Source of the DNA: Curtobacterium flaccumfaciens pv. betae
GTDB lineage: Bacteria; Actinomycetota; Actinomycetes; Actinomycetales; Microbacteriaceae
DNA: 64,000 bases
Assembly (NCBI RefSeq): GCF_026241855.1
Contig: NZ_JAPJDC010000001.1
Location: 1,240,001 to 1,304,000, forward strand
Direction: 5' to 3'
Shown: piece by piece, positions 49,886 through 58,011 of the stretch
Position numbering within the stretch: position 1 is the stretch's first letter
Layout: each line of letters begins with the position of its first letter
Program-made: the position numbers and the translations under genes
Notes under the pieces: model-generated
The model's input: only the letters and a program-made list of their open reading frames with translations
The model's database searches: none
Told to the model about the DNA's origin: nothing

Positions 49886-50818
49886 GTGATCGAAGTCAGC
49901 CATCTCACCAAACAGTACGGTCCGAAGACCGCCGTGGACGACGTCTCCTTCGTCGTGCGTCCCGGCAGTGTGACCGGCTTCCTCGGGCCCAACGGCGCCG
50001 GGAAGTCCACCACGATGCGCATGATCATGGGGCTCGACCGGCCCACGTCGGGCAGTGCCACCGTGAACGGCCAGCCCTACACGAGCTTCCGCGACCCGCT
50101 CCGGCAGGTCGGCGCCCTGCTCGAGGCGAAGGCCGTGCACTCGGGGCGCAGCGCCTACAACCACCTGCTCTCCCTCGCGGCGACCCACGGCATCCCGAAG
50201 TCCCGCGTGCACGAGGTCATCGACATGACCGGCCTCGACTCCGTCGCGAAGAAGCGCGTCGGCGGGTTCTCGCTCGGCATGGGGCAGCGCCTGGGAATCG
50301 CTGCCGCACTGCTCGGTGACCCGAAGACCCTGATCCTCGACGAGCCCGTGAACGGCCTCGACCCCGACGGCGTGCTCTGGGTGCGTCAGCTCGCCCGCCG
50401 CATGGCCGCCGACGGCCGCACGGTGTTCCTCTCCAGCCACCTGATGAGCGAGATGGCACAGACCGCCGACCGCGTGGTCGTGCTCGGCCGGGGCAAGGTC
50501 CTCGCCGACGCCCCGATCGCCGAGTTCGTCGCCGGTGGTGGCGCCGCTGCCGGCACCGATGCGGCCGTCAGCCGCGTCATCGTCCGCACGCCGGACCCGA
50601 ACGCCCTGTTCACCGCGATCGGCCCGAACGCCGCGGTCACCCAGCGCGAGGACGGCTCGTTCCTCGTCGTCGGGCCCGACGCCCCGACGGTCGGCAACAT
50701 CGCCGCGCAGGCCGGCGTCCCCCTGCACGAACTCACCCCGACCGGCGCGAGCCTGGAAGAGGCCTACATGGCCCTCACCCGCGACGACGTCGAGTACCGA
50801 TCGGAGGGCACCCGATGA
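49886..50818 (+). CDS. ABC-2 exporter ATP-binding protein
   Basis: A 310-residue ATPase of the CcmA/DrrA-like class: Walker A GPNGAGKST, a signature FSLGMGQRL in place of LSGGQ, Walker B TLILDEP followed by NGLDPDG, and H-loop LSSHL. The altered signature (SLGMGQ) is normal for this class. The C-terminal 90 residues form an accessory domain. It pairs with the permease gene overlapping by four bases (50815-50818). Such pairs export lipids, peptides or antimicrobials; no specific substrate is indicated. Confidence 0.9.
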   Translation: MIEVSHLTKQYGPKTAVDDVSFVVRPGSVTGFLGPNGAGKSTTMRMIMGLDRPTSGSATVNGQPYTSFRDPLRQVGALLEAKAVHSGRSAYNHLLSLAATHGIPKSRVHEVIDMTGLDSVAKKRVGGFSLGMGQRLGIAAALLGDPKTLILDEPVNGLDPDGVLWVRQLARRMAADGRTVFLSSHLMSEMAQTADRVVVLGRGKVLADAPIAEFVAGGGAAAGTDAAVSRVIVRTPDPNALFTAIGPNAAVTQREDGSFLVVGPDAPTVGNIAAQAGVPLHELTPTGASLEEAYMALTRDDVEYRSEGTR

Positions 50819-51678
50819 GCGCCACCACCTCGCCCACCACGCCGTCGACCCGGATGAGCGGCTCGACCCGCCTGTCGTTCCCGCACCTGGTGCGGAGCGA
50901 GTGGATCAAGCTGCGGAGCATCCGGTCCACGTTCTGGTGCTACGCGATCCTGGTCGTCGTCACGATCGGCATGGCCGCGCTGGTCGGTGCGAACACGAAC
51001 AGTGGCGGGCAGGACCTGCCGACGGACGTCGCCAACGGCACGTTCGTCAACGCCAACACCGTCGGCGTCCTGCTCTCGTCGCTCGTCGTCGGCGTGCTCG
51101 GCGTCCTCATCATCACCGGTGAGTACGGCACGGGCCAGGTCCGCTCGACCTTCACCGCCGACCCCCGTCGCACCGGCGTGATCCTGGCGAAGGCCACCGT
51201 CCTCGCCGTCACGACGTTCGTGGTCAGCGCGGTCGCCACCTGGATCGGCGTCCTCATCTCGCTCCCGCTGCTCGCCGGCAACGGTGTCGAGCCGGAGATC
51301 GGTGACCCGTCGGTCTTCATGCCGATCCTCGGTTCGTCGGTCTTCCTGACCCTGCTGGCGCTCCTCGCTTACAGCATCGGTCTGCTCGTCCGTTCGAGCG
51401 CCGGTGGCATCGCGATCACGCTCGGCATCCTGTTGGTCCTGCCGGTGGTCCTGGGCCTGATGGCCGGGCTGATGAAGGTCGACTGGCCGATGGACATCAT
51501 GTCGTTCCTGCCCGACTCGGCCGGTGGCCAGCTCTACGCCTACTCGTACGACGGCGCGAGCGCCGCCGCCACCGGCGGCGTCAAGCTGAACGGCTGGGGC
51601 GGTTTCGGCGTCCTCGCGGCCGAGGTCCTGGTCATCGGCGGCCTCGCCCTGACGCTCGCGCGCCGTCGCGACGTCTGA
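50815..51678 (+). CDS. ABC-2-type permease
   Basis: A 287-residue permease with six hydrophobic helices. A Thr/Ser-rich N-terminus of about 30 residues is followed by FPHLVRSEWIKLRSIRSTFWCYAILVV and VLIITGEYGTGQVRSTFTADPRRTGVILAKATVLAV, a characteristic cytoplasmic turn of this permease class. A loop between helices 5 and 6 carries SYDGASAAATGG. The transporter is probably a dimer of two such subunits with two ATPase subunits. Confidence 0.88.
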   Translation: MSATTSPTTPSTRMSGSTRLSFPHLVRSEWIKLRSIRSTFWCYAILVVVTIGMAALVGANTNSGGQDLPTDVANGTFVNANTVGVLLSSLVVGVLGVLIITGEYGTGQVRSTFTADPRRTGVILAKATVLAVTTFVVSAVATWIGVLISLPLLAGNGVEPEIGDPSVFMPILGSSVFLTLLALLAYSIGLLVRSSAGGIAITLGILLVLPVVLGLMAGLMKVDWPMDIMSFLPDSAGGQLYAYSYDGASAAATGGVKLNGWGGFGVLAAEVLVIGGLALTLARRRDV

Positions 51679-51692
51679 CGCGACCACCCCAC

Positions 51693-51734
51693 GGCCGGGA
51701 GGCGCGGTGCCAGCCGGCACCGCGCCTCCCGTCG
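51693..51734. repeat. Palindrome family 1, copy 9
   Basis: Centred at 51713.5, 14 bases after the permease stop, upstream of a rightward gene. The outer arms are lost (GGCCGGGAGG/CCTCCCGTC) and the core has the GCCAGCCGGC variant also seen at 1401. Confidence 0.88.
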
Positions 51735-51761
51735 TTCCGCGGTGCGCGTCCACCGCGTCAC

Positions 51762-51767
51762 TAGGCT
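51762..51767 (+). promoter_or_regulatory. -10 hexamer TAGGCT for a leaderless start at 51774
   Basis: TAGGCT, six bases (CACAGC), then GTG. Confidence 0.65.
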
Positions 51768-51773
51768 CACAGC

Positions 51774-52262
51774 GTGCGTTCCGTCCCCGCCCTGCTCCTG
51801 CCCGCGATCGCGGGCGTGCTGCTGCTCGCCGCCTGCTCCGGGTCGCCGCCCGTCGACGAGGCCGCGCTGTCCGCCTGGGAGAAGCGCCAGATGGCCACCC
51901 ACTCGGACCGGGAACTCGGGGCGATGTACGCCGAGGAATCCGCCGGGCAGAGCGCGACGGGGAACGACGACGAGATCGACCGTGGCGTCACGATCACGTT
52001 CGCGCACCCGGAAACGGTCGACCACCTCGAGTTCTCGTGCTTCGGTGACGGGCACATGAGCGGTTCCGTCACGGTCGTCTCCGGGAGCACGTCGCGGAAC
52101 GACATCACCGAGTCGATGCCCTGCGGCGACGGAGCGCAACGCATCGACTTGCGGCGGACCTGGCGTGCCGACGTCGACAGCATCTCCTTCAACGGGTTCG
52201 ACAGCGACCGCGACAGCGCCTGGAACGTCCGCGTGATCGGCGCAGAGCCCGTCGAGGACTGA
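51774..52262 (+). CDS. Hypothetical lipoprotein
   Basis: A 162-residue protein with a short signal (MRSVPALLLPAIAGVLLL) and lipobox LAAC, lipidated at C21. The mature domain is acidic with two further cysteines (FSCFGDG and ESMPCGDG) spaced for a disulfide, in a beta-rich arrangement (DHLEFSCFGDGHMSGSVTVVSGS). No family recognised. It should be anchored on the outer face of the membrane. Leaderless start. Confidence 0.8.
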   Translation: MRSVPALLLPAIAGVLLLAACSGSPPVDEAALSAWEKRQMATHSDRELGAMYAEESAGQSATGNDDEIDRGVTITFAHPETVDHLEFSCFGDGHMSGSVTVVSGSTSRNDITESMPCGDGAQRIDLRRTWRADVDSISFNGFDSDRDSAWNVRVIGAEPVED

Positions 52263-52270
52263 CCGAGCGC

Positions 52271-52876
52271 TCAGGACCGCCGGACGTCGTACCGGTGCAG
52301 GGTGACGCCGTTGTCGTAGCGCTGCTGCTCGAGCAGGTCGAGCTGCACGAGCGGGCGGTGCCCCGAGCGCGGCGGATCGAACAGCGGCCGACCGGCGCCG
52401 AGCACCGACGGGTGTGTGAAGAGCATGACCTCGTCGAGCAGCGCGGCATCGAGCAGCTGACTCGCGATGCTCGGTCCGCCCACTCCGATGTCGCCGTCGC
52501 CGGAGGCACGGATCGCGGCCAGCTCGGTGATCGCGTCGCCGTCGCCACCGATGACCCGGGTGTCGTGGTCGGCGGTGGTCCGGGTGCGGGACACCAGGAC
52601 CTTCGGCTGCGCGGTCCAGATCTCGCCGTACTCGCGCAGGTACTGCGGCATCGACTCGTCGTGCCGGGCGTCGGGCCAGAACGGGTCCATCATGTCGCGC
52701 ACCACCCGGCCCTCGACGGACAGGGTCATCGCGGCGGCGCGGGCGTTGAACTCGCGGTGCAGCGGTTCGTCGATCCGGATCCAGTCGGGTCCGTCCAGGC
52801 CGTCGTGCTCGCCGGGGGCCCGTTCGACGAACCCGTCGACGGAGACGTTGATCCAGTAGACGAACCTCGCGGGCAT
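52271..52876 (-). CDS. RibD C-terminal/dihydrofolate-reductase-like protein
   Basis: A 201-residue DHFR-fold protein of the RibD_C group: RFVYWINVSVDGFVE at the N-terminus, GGDGDAITELAAIRASGDGDIGVGGPSIASQLLDAALLDEVMLFTHPSVLGAGRPLFD (the GGxxxxxxL NADPH loop and VLGAGxPLF end). Family members reduce pyrimidine intermediates of riboflavin or related substrates; these stand-alone genes usually have unknown targets. AGGAG lies seven bases before the ATG. The gene converges with the lipoprotein gene. Confidence 0.85.
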   Translation of the reverse strand: MPARFVYWINVSVDGFVERAPGEHDGLDGPDWIRIDEPLHREFNARAAAMTLSVEGRVVRDMMDPFWPDARHDESMPQYLREYGEIWTAQPKVLVSRTRTTADHDTRVIGGDGDAITELAAIRASGDGDIGVGGPSIASQLLDAALLDEVMLFTHPSVLGAGRPLFDPPRSGHRPLVQLDLLEQQRYDNGVTLHRYDVRRS

Positions 52877-52980
52877 GGCATGACTCCTTCGTCGAGCCGA
52901 GCGTACGCTCGCGCACGTCGCCCGTCGACACCCGCAGTCCCTCCAACAGCACCTCCCTCAACGACGAGAGCAGGTCAGGC

Positions 52981-54924
52981 ATGCGCCGATCGTCCACCGC
53001 ACTCCTCGCCGTCGTGACGTTCCTCGGCGTCGCGACCACGGGCCTCCAGGCTGCACCAGCGGATGCGTCCGCGGTGCCGGGCGGAACCATCCGGGCGACC
53101 ACCACCACGACCGTGGCGTCGAGCGCCGCCAGCCGGCACGGCCGCACGGCACCCAACCACCAGAACCCGGTCGCGCTCAGCCTGCCCGACGGGCAGACGG
53201 CCGCGAGCTGCGCGGACCCGACCGTGATCCACGGAGCCGGACGCGACCGCAACTGGTACCTCTACTGCACCACCGACGCGCTCACCGCGACGGAGCAGAA
53301 CCCGGACGGGTCACTCGTGCAGCACGCCGTCCCCACGTACCGGTCGACCGACCTGACCCACTGGACGTACGTGAACGACGCGTTCCCGACGAAGCCCGCC
53401 TGGGTGGGCGACGCGAACGGGATCTGGGCGCCGGACGTCGTGTACCGCGCCGGAGACCGTGGTCGGGCCGGCACCTGGTACCTGTACTACGCGGCGTCGG
53501 ACACCCCGTCGGCGACGGGGCCGAGCGGCGGCGGCTCCGCGGTCGGGGTGGCGACGAGCTCGAGCCCGACGGGGCCGTGGAAGGACTCCGGCGGACCGGT
53601 CGTGGCACCGCAGACCGCGCCGAACGGCGACGGCGCGCGGTGGGCCTTCGACCCCGAGGTCATCACCGACGGCGGCACGACCTACCTGTACTTCGGCAGC
53701 TACTTCGGCGGCGTGAACGTCCGGCGGCTCAGCGCGGACGGCCTGCGCTCCGACCCGTCGACCGAGCGGCAGATCGCGATCGACAACCGCTACGAGGGCG
53801 CGTACCTGATGCGGCACGGCGGCTGGTGGTACTTCATGGGCTCCGCCACGAACTGCTGCAACGGCGCCCTGACCGGCTACGGCGTCTTCGTCGCCCGGTC
53901 ACGGAGCCCGCTCGGGCCGTTCACGGACCGCGACGGTGTGGCGATCACGAGCACCCGGGTCGGCGGCACGCCCCTGCTCGCGCAGAACGGCAACCGGTGG
54001 GTCGGTACCGGTCACAACACCGTGGTCACCGACTTCGCCGGCCAGGACTGGGTCATCTACCACGCGGCCGACCGCACCGACCCGTACTACGCGGGGCAGC
54101 CGACCTACACGAAGCGGCCGGCGCTGATCGACCCGCTCGACTGGCAGGGCGGCTGGCCGGTCGTCCGCGGTGGTGCCGGGCCGTCCGACACGGTGCAGCC
54201 GGGGCCGGTCGCGCAGCCCGGGCAACGGCCGACGTACCGGGCATCCATCGCCCCGCTCGACGTGCCGGGTCGGACGATCCGCGGGCTGTCGACCTCCTTC
54301 GACGGTGCCGCGCTGCCCGGGGAGGAGCCCGGAGCGCTGCCCGCCGCGCTCACGTGGACGCGTGCGCCCGACCCGTCCACCTGGACCGTCGCCGACGGCA
54401 CGTTCCGCTGGCAGACGCAGGACGCCGACATCCACCCGCCGGCGACGCCGCTCGCGTCGGTGTTGTCCGAACCGGCGCCCCGTGGGGACTACGTGCTCCA
54501 GACCACGGTCGGGGTGGACACCCCGGCCACCGGCGACGGGCTGAACTACGTGCAGGGCGGCCTGATCGTCTGGGGTGACGACGGCAACTACGTCCGGCTC
54601 ACCTCGAACTCGATCTTCAACACGCGCCAGACCGAGTTCGGCAAGCAGGTGTCCGGGCAACCGGCCGGGGCGCCGAGCTACGGCAACATGGTCGTCGGTC
54701 CGGTCGGGGACACCACCACGCTCCGGATCGTCCACCGCGAGTTCCGGGGCGAGGACCGGTACACGGCGTACACCAGCCTGGACGGGCGGCACTTCGTCCG
54801 GGGCGGGACCTGGACGGCGGACCTCGGCAGTGCACCCCGAGTCGGGCTCATCTCGCTCGGAGGCTCCGGCTTCACCAGCACCTTCGAGGACCTCCGCGTG
54901 AGCACGGTCGCGACGCGTCGCTGA
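52981..54924 (+). CDS. Secreted GH43-family glycosidase (arabinanase-like) with C-terminal beta-sandwich
   Basis: A 647-residue exported enzyme. The signal peptide ends near PADASA (residues 1-31). A five-bladed beta-propeller (about 60-400) contains the base D79 in SCADPTVI, D224 in RWAFDPEVI and the acid E272 in NRYEGAYL. WAPDVVY (149-155) and MGSATNCCNG (286-294) are typical of this family. The C-terminal 210 residues (STSFDGAALPGEEPGALPAALTW through FTSTFEDLRVS) form a concanavalin-like sandwich. It should attack arabinan or arabinoxylan side chains. ATG 52981 follows GAGAGCAGG. Its 3' end is followed by repeats and the kinase gene. Confidence 0.88.
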   Translation: MRRSSTALLAVVTFLGVATTGLQAAPADASAVPGGTIRATTTTTVASSAASRHGRTAPNHQNPVALSLPDGQTAASCADPTVIHGAGRDRNWYLYCTTDALTATEQNPDGSLVQHAVPTYRSTDLTHWTYVNDAFPTKPAWVGDANGIWAPDVVYRAGDRGRAGTWYLYYAASDTPSATGPSGGGSAVGVATSSSPTGPWKDSGGPVVAPQTAPNGDGARWAFDPEVITDGGTTYLYFGSYFGGVNVRRLSADGLRSDPSTERQIAIDNRYEGAYLMRHGGWWYFMGSATNCCNGALTGYGVFVARSRSPLGPFTDRDGVAITSTRVGGTPLLAQNGNRWVGTGHNTVVTDFAGQDWVIYHAADRTDPYYAGQPTYTKRPALIDPLDWQGGWPVVRGGAGPSDTVQPGPVAQPGQRPTYRASIAPLDVPGRTIRGLSTSFDGAALPGEEPGALPAALTWTRAPDPSTWTVADGTFRWQTQDADIHPPATPLASVLSEPAPRGDYVLQTTVGVDTPATGDGLNYVQGGLIVWGDDGNYVRLTSNSIFNTRQTEFGKQVSGQPAGAPSYGNMVVGPVGDTTTLRIVHREFRGEDRYTAYTSLDGRHFVRGGTWTADLGSAPRVGLISLGGSGFTSTFEDLRVSTVATRR

Positions 54925-54936
54925 CGGCGTGGGTGC

Positions 54937-55006
54937 GCAAAACACCGGTGTTCGCAGGCTGAACCGCGGTCTGCGCGTGTTCGACCCGCGAACACCGGTG
55001 TCTTGC
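54937..55006. repeat. Hairpin with CACCGGTG arms, downstream of GH43 gene
   Basis: Arms of 19 bases (54937-54955 and 54988-55006) match except at one position; each arm contains the smaller palindrome ACACCGGTGT. Sequence is unlike the other two families, but size, position and trailing tandem repeat are similar. Confidence 0.8.
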
Positions 55007-55008
55007 AA

Positions 55009-55053
55009 GCCGCACGGCCGCGCCGCCGCACGGCCGCGCCGCCGCACGGCCCC
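55009..55053. repeat. 16-bp GC-rich tandem repeat, nearly three units
   Basis: GCCGCACGGCCGCGCC starts at 55009, 55025 and (truncated) 55041, immediately after the hairpin at 54937-55006. Confidence 0.85.
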
Positions 55054-55141
55054 GTTCAGCCGCGAAACGTCGCCCGTCAACGAGATACCCGTCGGGATGC
55101 GAAGATGCATCGTTGGTGCCGGAGCCGAGAACGAGGGTTGG

Positions 55142-56554
55142 ATGATCCCGACGGAAGAACACGACGCGAGCGCGCCGCTGCTCGACGGTCGGTACCGCGT
55201 GGAGCAAGCGATCGGCCAGGGCGGCATGTCCGTCGTCTACCGGGGTGTGGACGAGAGCCTGCACCGCCCGGTCGCGATCAAGCTTTTCCACGCGGGCATC
55301 GTCGACATCGCTCGGCAAGAGGCCGAACTCGGCGTGCTGGCGTCGCTCGAGCACCACAACCTCGTCAGCCTGCTCGACGCCGGTGTCGTCACCGGGCAGG
55401 ACGGCACGCAGCAGCGCTACATCGTGATGTCGCTCGTCGTCGGGCAGGACCTCGAGGAGCGCCTGGCCGTCGGCCCGCTCGCCTCGCGGCACATCGCCGA
55501 GATCGGCTACGACATGGCCGAGGCCCTCGACTACATCCACGCCCACGGCGTCGTGCACCGCGACATCAAGCCGTCGAACATCCTGCTCGTCGACTACGGC
55601 AACGGCTCCGACCGGGCCCGCGCGCGCCTGACCGACTTCGGCATCGCGCTCGCCGCCGGCGTCGAACGCCTGACCGCCGACGGCGTGACCACCGGCACCG
55701 CCGCGTACCTCAGCCCCGAGCAGGCGCGCGGCGGCGAGGTCGGCCCGCCGAGCGACGTCTACTCGCTCGGCCTCGTGCTGCTGCAGTGCTTCACCCGCCG
55801 TCGCGAGTTCCCGGGCTCCCTCGTCGAGTCAGCCGTCGCCCGGCTGTCCCGCGACCCCGTGGTCCCCGAGCCCCTGCCCGAGCACTGGAAGCACCTGCTC
55901 CGTGCCATGACCGCGCAGGACCCCGCGGCCCGCCCGCTCGGCGCCGAGCTGGTCACGATGCTCCGCGACGTCGTGATCGCGGAGACCGCCACGAGCGATC
56001 ACGTGGTCGAGCCGACCGACGAGACGGCTCCGGTACCGATGCGCCCCGAGACGGACCGCCCGGCGACCCTCGACACCCTGCCCGACGAGTCGCTGCAGCG
56101 CACCACGGCGATGGCGGCCCGGCTCTTCGACGCTCCGATCGCCCTGGTCGAGGTCCTCGACGAGGACCGCGAGTGGTCCCAGTCGTACATCGCCGAGGGC
56201 GTCGACGAGGCGGCCCGCAGCATCAGCTTCCGCAACGGCTTCGCCCCGGTCCCCGTCCCCGTCGTGATCCCGGACGGCTCCGCGCACCCCGAGATGCGGA
56301 ACAGCCCCCTGGTCACCGGCCCGCTCGGCATCCGCTTCTACGTCAGCGTCCCGCTCGTCAAGCACGACGGCGCACCGATCGGGACCCTCGCCGTGCTCGA
56401 CACCCGCCCGCGGCAGGCCACCGAGGACGACCTCGCGAACCTCCGCGACCTGGCGGCGCTCGCCGTCTCGCAGCTCGAGATCCGCCAGGAGTCCCTGCGC
56501 ACGACCAGCGACTCGCTGCCGGTCCCACGGGTGGTCGGCGACCACACCGCCTGA
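55142..56554 (+). CDS. Soluble Ser/Thr protein kinase fused to a GAF domain
   Basis: A 470-residue protein. The Hanks-type kinase occupies about residues 18-275: glycine loop GQGGMS, K47, HRDIKPSN with catalytic D141, DFG 166-168 and SPE (191-193) in the place of APE. After a linker rich in acidic and Thr residues, a GAF domain (about 318-445: TAMAARLFDAPIALVEVLDEDREWSQSYIAEG, YVSVPLVKHDGAPIGTLAVLDTRPR) ends the protein. There is no membrane helix and no PASTA repeats, unlike PknB. ATG 55142 follows GAGGG; a start at 54929 would span the repeats. Sensing a ligand or redox state by GAF and passing it to the kinase is inferred. Confidence 0.9.
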   Translation: MIPTEEHDASAPLLDGRYRVEQAIGQGGMSVVYRGVDESLHRPVAIKLFHAGIVDIARQEAELGVLASLEHHNLVSLLDAGVVTGQDGTQQRYIVMSLVVGQDLEERLAVGPLASRHIAEIGYDMAEALDYIHAHGVVHRDIKPSNILLVDYGNGSDRARARLTDFGIALAAGVERLTADGVTTGTAAYLSPEQARGGEVGPPSDVYSLGLVLLQCFTRRREFPGSLVESAVARLSRDPVVPEPLPEHWKHLLRAMTAQDPAARPLGAELVTMLRDVVIAETATSDHVVEPTDETAPVPMRPETDRPATLDTLPDESLQRTTAMAARLFDAPIALVEVLDEDREWSQSYIAEGVDEAARSISFRNGFAPVPVPVVIPDGSAHPEMRNSPLVTGPLGIRFYVSVPLVKHDGAPIGTLAVLDTRPRQATEDDLANLRDLAALAVSQLEIRQESLRTTSDSLPVPRVVGDHTA

Positions 56555-56592
56555 CGGGAGGCCCGGTGCCAGCCCGCACCGCGCCTCCCGAC
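56553..56592. repeat. Palindrome family 1, copy 10
   Basis: Centred at 56572.5. The left arm begins inside the kinase stop codon. The core has changed to GTGCCAGCCCGCAC, and pairs at the ends are lost, so this is a decaying copy (GACGGGAGG/CCTCCCGAC). Confidence 0.85.
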
Positions 56593-56751
56593 CGCGTGGT
56601 GGTCGCGCCCACCGCCGCGCCCACGCCGTCCGCCGAGCGGTCACGATCCGTCGCCTGGCGCGCTCCCGCGCGACGGTCCGTGACCGCTCGACCACCTGCC
56701 AGCGGTGCGTCGTGACCACTCGCGGATCCGATGCCCGGCTGACCGACTCCC

Positions 56752-57093
56752 GCCGAGCGGGCGAAATGCCCGGGTGCGTCCGTGTGCCGACCCGGGTGTT
56801 CCGCCCGTTCGTGGTGGTGGGGGTTCGCGCGTCGGTTGGTGCTGCCGAGCGGGCGGAATGCCGGGGTGCCTCCGTGTGCCGACCCGGGTGTTCCGCCCGT
56901 TCGTGGTGGTGGGGGTTCGTGCGCGTCGATTGGCACTGCCGAGCGGGCGGAATGCCGGGATGCGTCCGTGTGTCGACCCGGGCGTTCCGCCCGTTCGTGG
57001 TGGTGGGGGTTCGTGCGCGTCGGTTGGTGCTGCCGAGCGGGCGAAATGCCGGGGCGCGTCCGTGTGCCGACCCGGGTGTTCCGCCCGTTCGTG
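56752..57093. repeat. Four-copy tandem repeat of about 94 bp
   Basis: Copies start at 56752, 56844, 56938 and 57032 (GCCGAGCGGGC), with spacings of 92, 94 and 94; the last copy ends after its hairpin part. Each copy contains an inverted repeat GAGCGGGCGGAA ... TTCCGCCCGTTC that can form a hairpin, then a T/G-rich tail (TTCGTGGTGGTGGGGGTTCG). The reading frames through it show no codon bias consistent with a gene. It lies 160 bases after the kinase and 10 bases beyond the SDR stop codon. Confidence 0.9.
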
Positions 57094-57103
57094 CGGCGCG
57101 CGC

Positions 57104-57901
57104 TCAGCCGAGGCGGGTCGCGGCCAGGCCGCCGTCCACGTCGATCGTGGCGCCGTGCACGAAGGTCGCCTCGTCGGAGGCCACCCAGCGCACGGCGAAG
57201 GCGACGTCGACGGGGCGGACGGGTGCTCCGGCGGGGGTGCCCGCCGTCATCTGCGCGAGGACGTCGTGCGAGTCCGCGTTGCCCGGTGTCACGGTGGCCC
57301 CGGGCGACACGGTCGACACCCGGACGCCGTGCGGTCCGAACTCGGCTGCCCAGGCGCGGGTCAGCTGCTCGACCGCGGCCTTCGTCGCCGGGTAGAGCGC
57401 CGTGAACGGGACACCGACGCGGGACATCCACGAGCCGACGTTCACGACGACGCCCGAGCCGCGTTCGACCATCGCGGGAGCCAGCGCTCCGACCAGCACG
57501 TGCGGCGCGCGGACGTTCGTGGCCCAGAGGGCTTCGGCGTCCTCGTCGGCGAGCAGCGCGGTGGGGCCGACCGGGTAGACGCCGGCGTTGTTGACGAGCA
57601 CGTCGACCCGGCCGCCGAGGGCCTCGGTTGCGCGGGCGGCGAGGTCACGGACCGCGTCGGGGTGGGTGTTCAGGTCGCCGATCACGGCCACGGCGGTGCC
57701 TCCGGACGCGGTGATGGTGTCCACCACGGCCTGCGTGCGCTCCGCGTCGCGGCCGGCGACCGCGACGGTGGCGCCGGATGCGGCGAGGACACGGGCGACG
57801 GCTTCACCGATGCCGCTCGAGGCGCCGGTCACCAGCGCGGTGCGGCCGACCAGTCGGTCGTCGGTGGTCAGGGAGTCGAGGAGTGCTTCGTTGGTCTGCA
57901 T
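57104..57901 (-). CDS. SDR-family oxidoreductase
   Basis: A 265-residue classical short-chain dehydrogenase. The NAD(P) motif is TGASSGIG (residues 25-32), NNAG lies in VLVNNAGVYPVG, and the catalytic Ser-Tyr-Lys is in VGSWMSRVGVPFTALYPATK (the Y-x-x-x-K is YPATK). The C-terminal HGATIDVDGGLAA is typical. The substrate is unknown. It is divergent from an AraC gene, so control by that regulator is likely. Its 3' end abuts the 94-bp array. Confidence 0.9.
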   Translation of the reverse strand: MQTNEALLDSLTTDDRLVGRTALVTGASSGIGEAVARVLAASGATVAVAGRDAERTQAVVDTITASGGTAVAVIGDLNTHPDAVRDLAARATEALGGRVDVLVNNAGVYPVGPTALLADEDAEALWATNVRAPHVLVGALAPAMVERGSGVVVNVGSWMSRVGVPFTALYPATKAAVEQLTRAWAAEFGPHGVRVSTVSPGATVTPGNADSHDVLAQMTAGTPAGAPVRPVDVAFAVRWVASDEATFVHGATIDVDGGLAATRLG

Positions 57902-58011
57902 GCTCCGATGCTCGGTCCGACGGACCCGGCGGTGATTGCCCAGGACTCCGGAGTGCTTGCCGGATCCCGCACGGGCACCACTCGCGTCGGATGCCTCGAC
58001 AGAATGGGCAC

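Noticed and set aside
56752..57093. CRISPR array or a repeat-protein gene
   Set aside because: The repeats are contiguous 92-94-bp units, not repeat-spacer, and the frames through them shift between copies because 92 and 94 are not multiples of three.
57778..58011. Longer N-terminus for the AraC gene starting at 57778
   Set aside because: The extra residues would lie opposite the start of the SDR gene and lack codon bias; ATG 58012 has a hexamer six bases upstream and begins the conserved domain.
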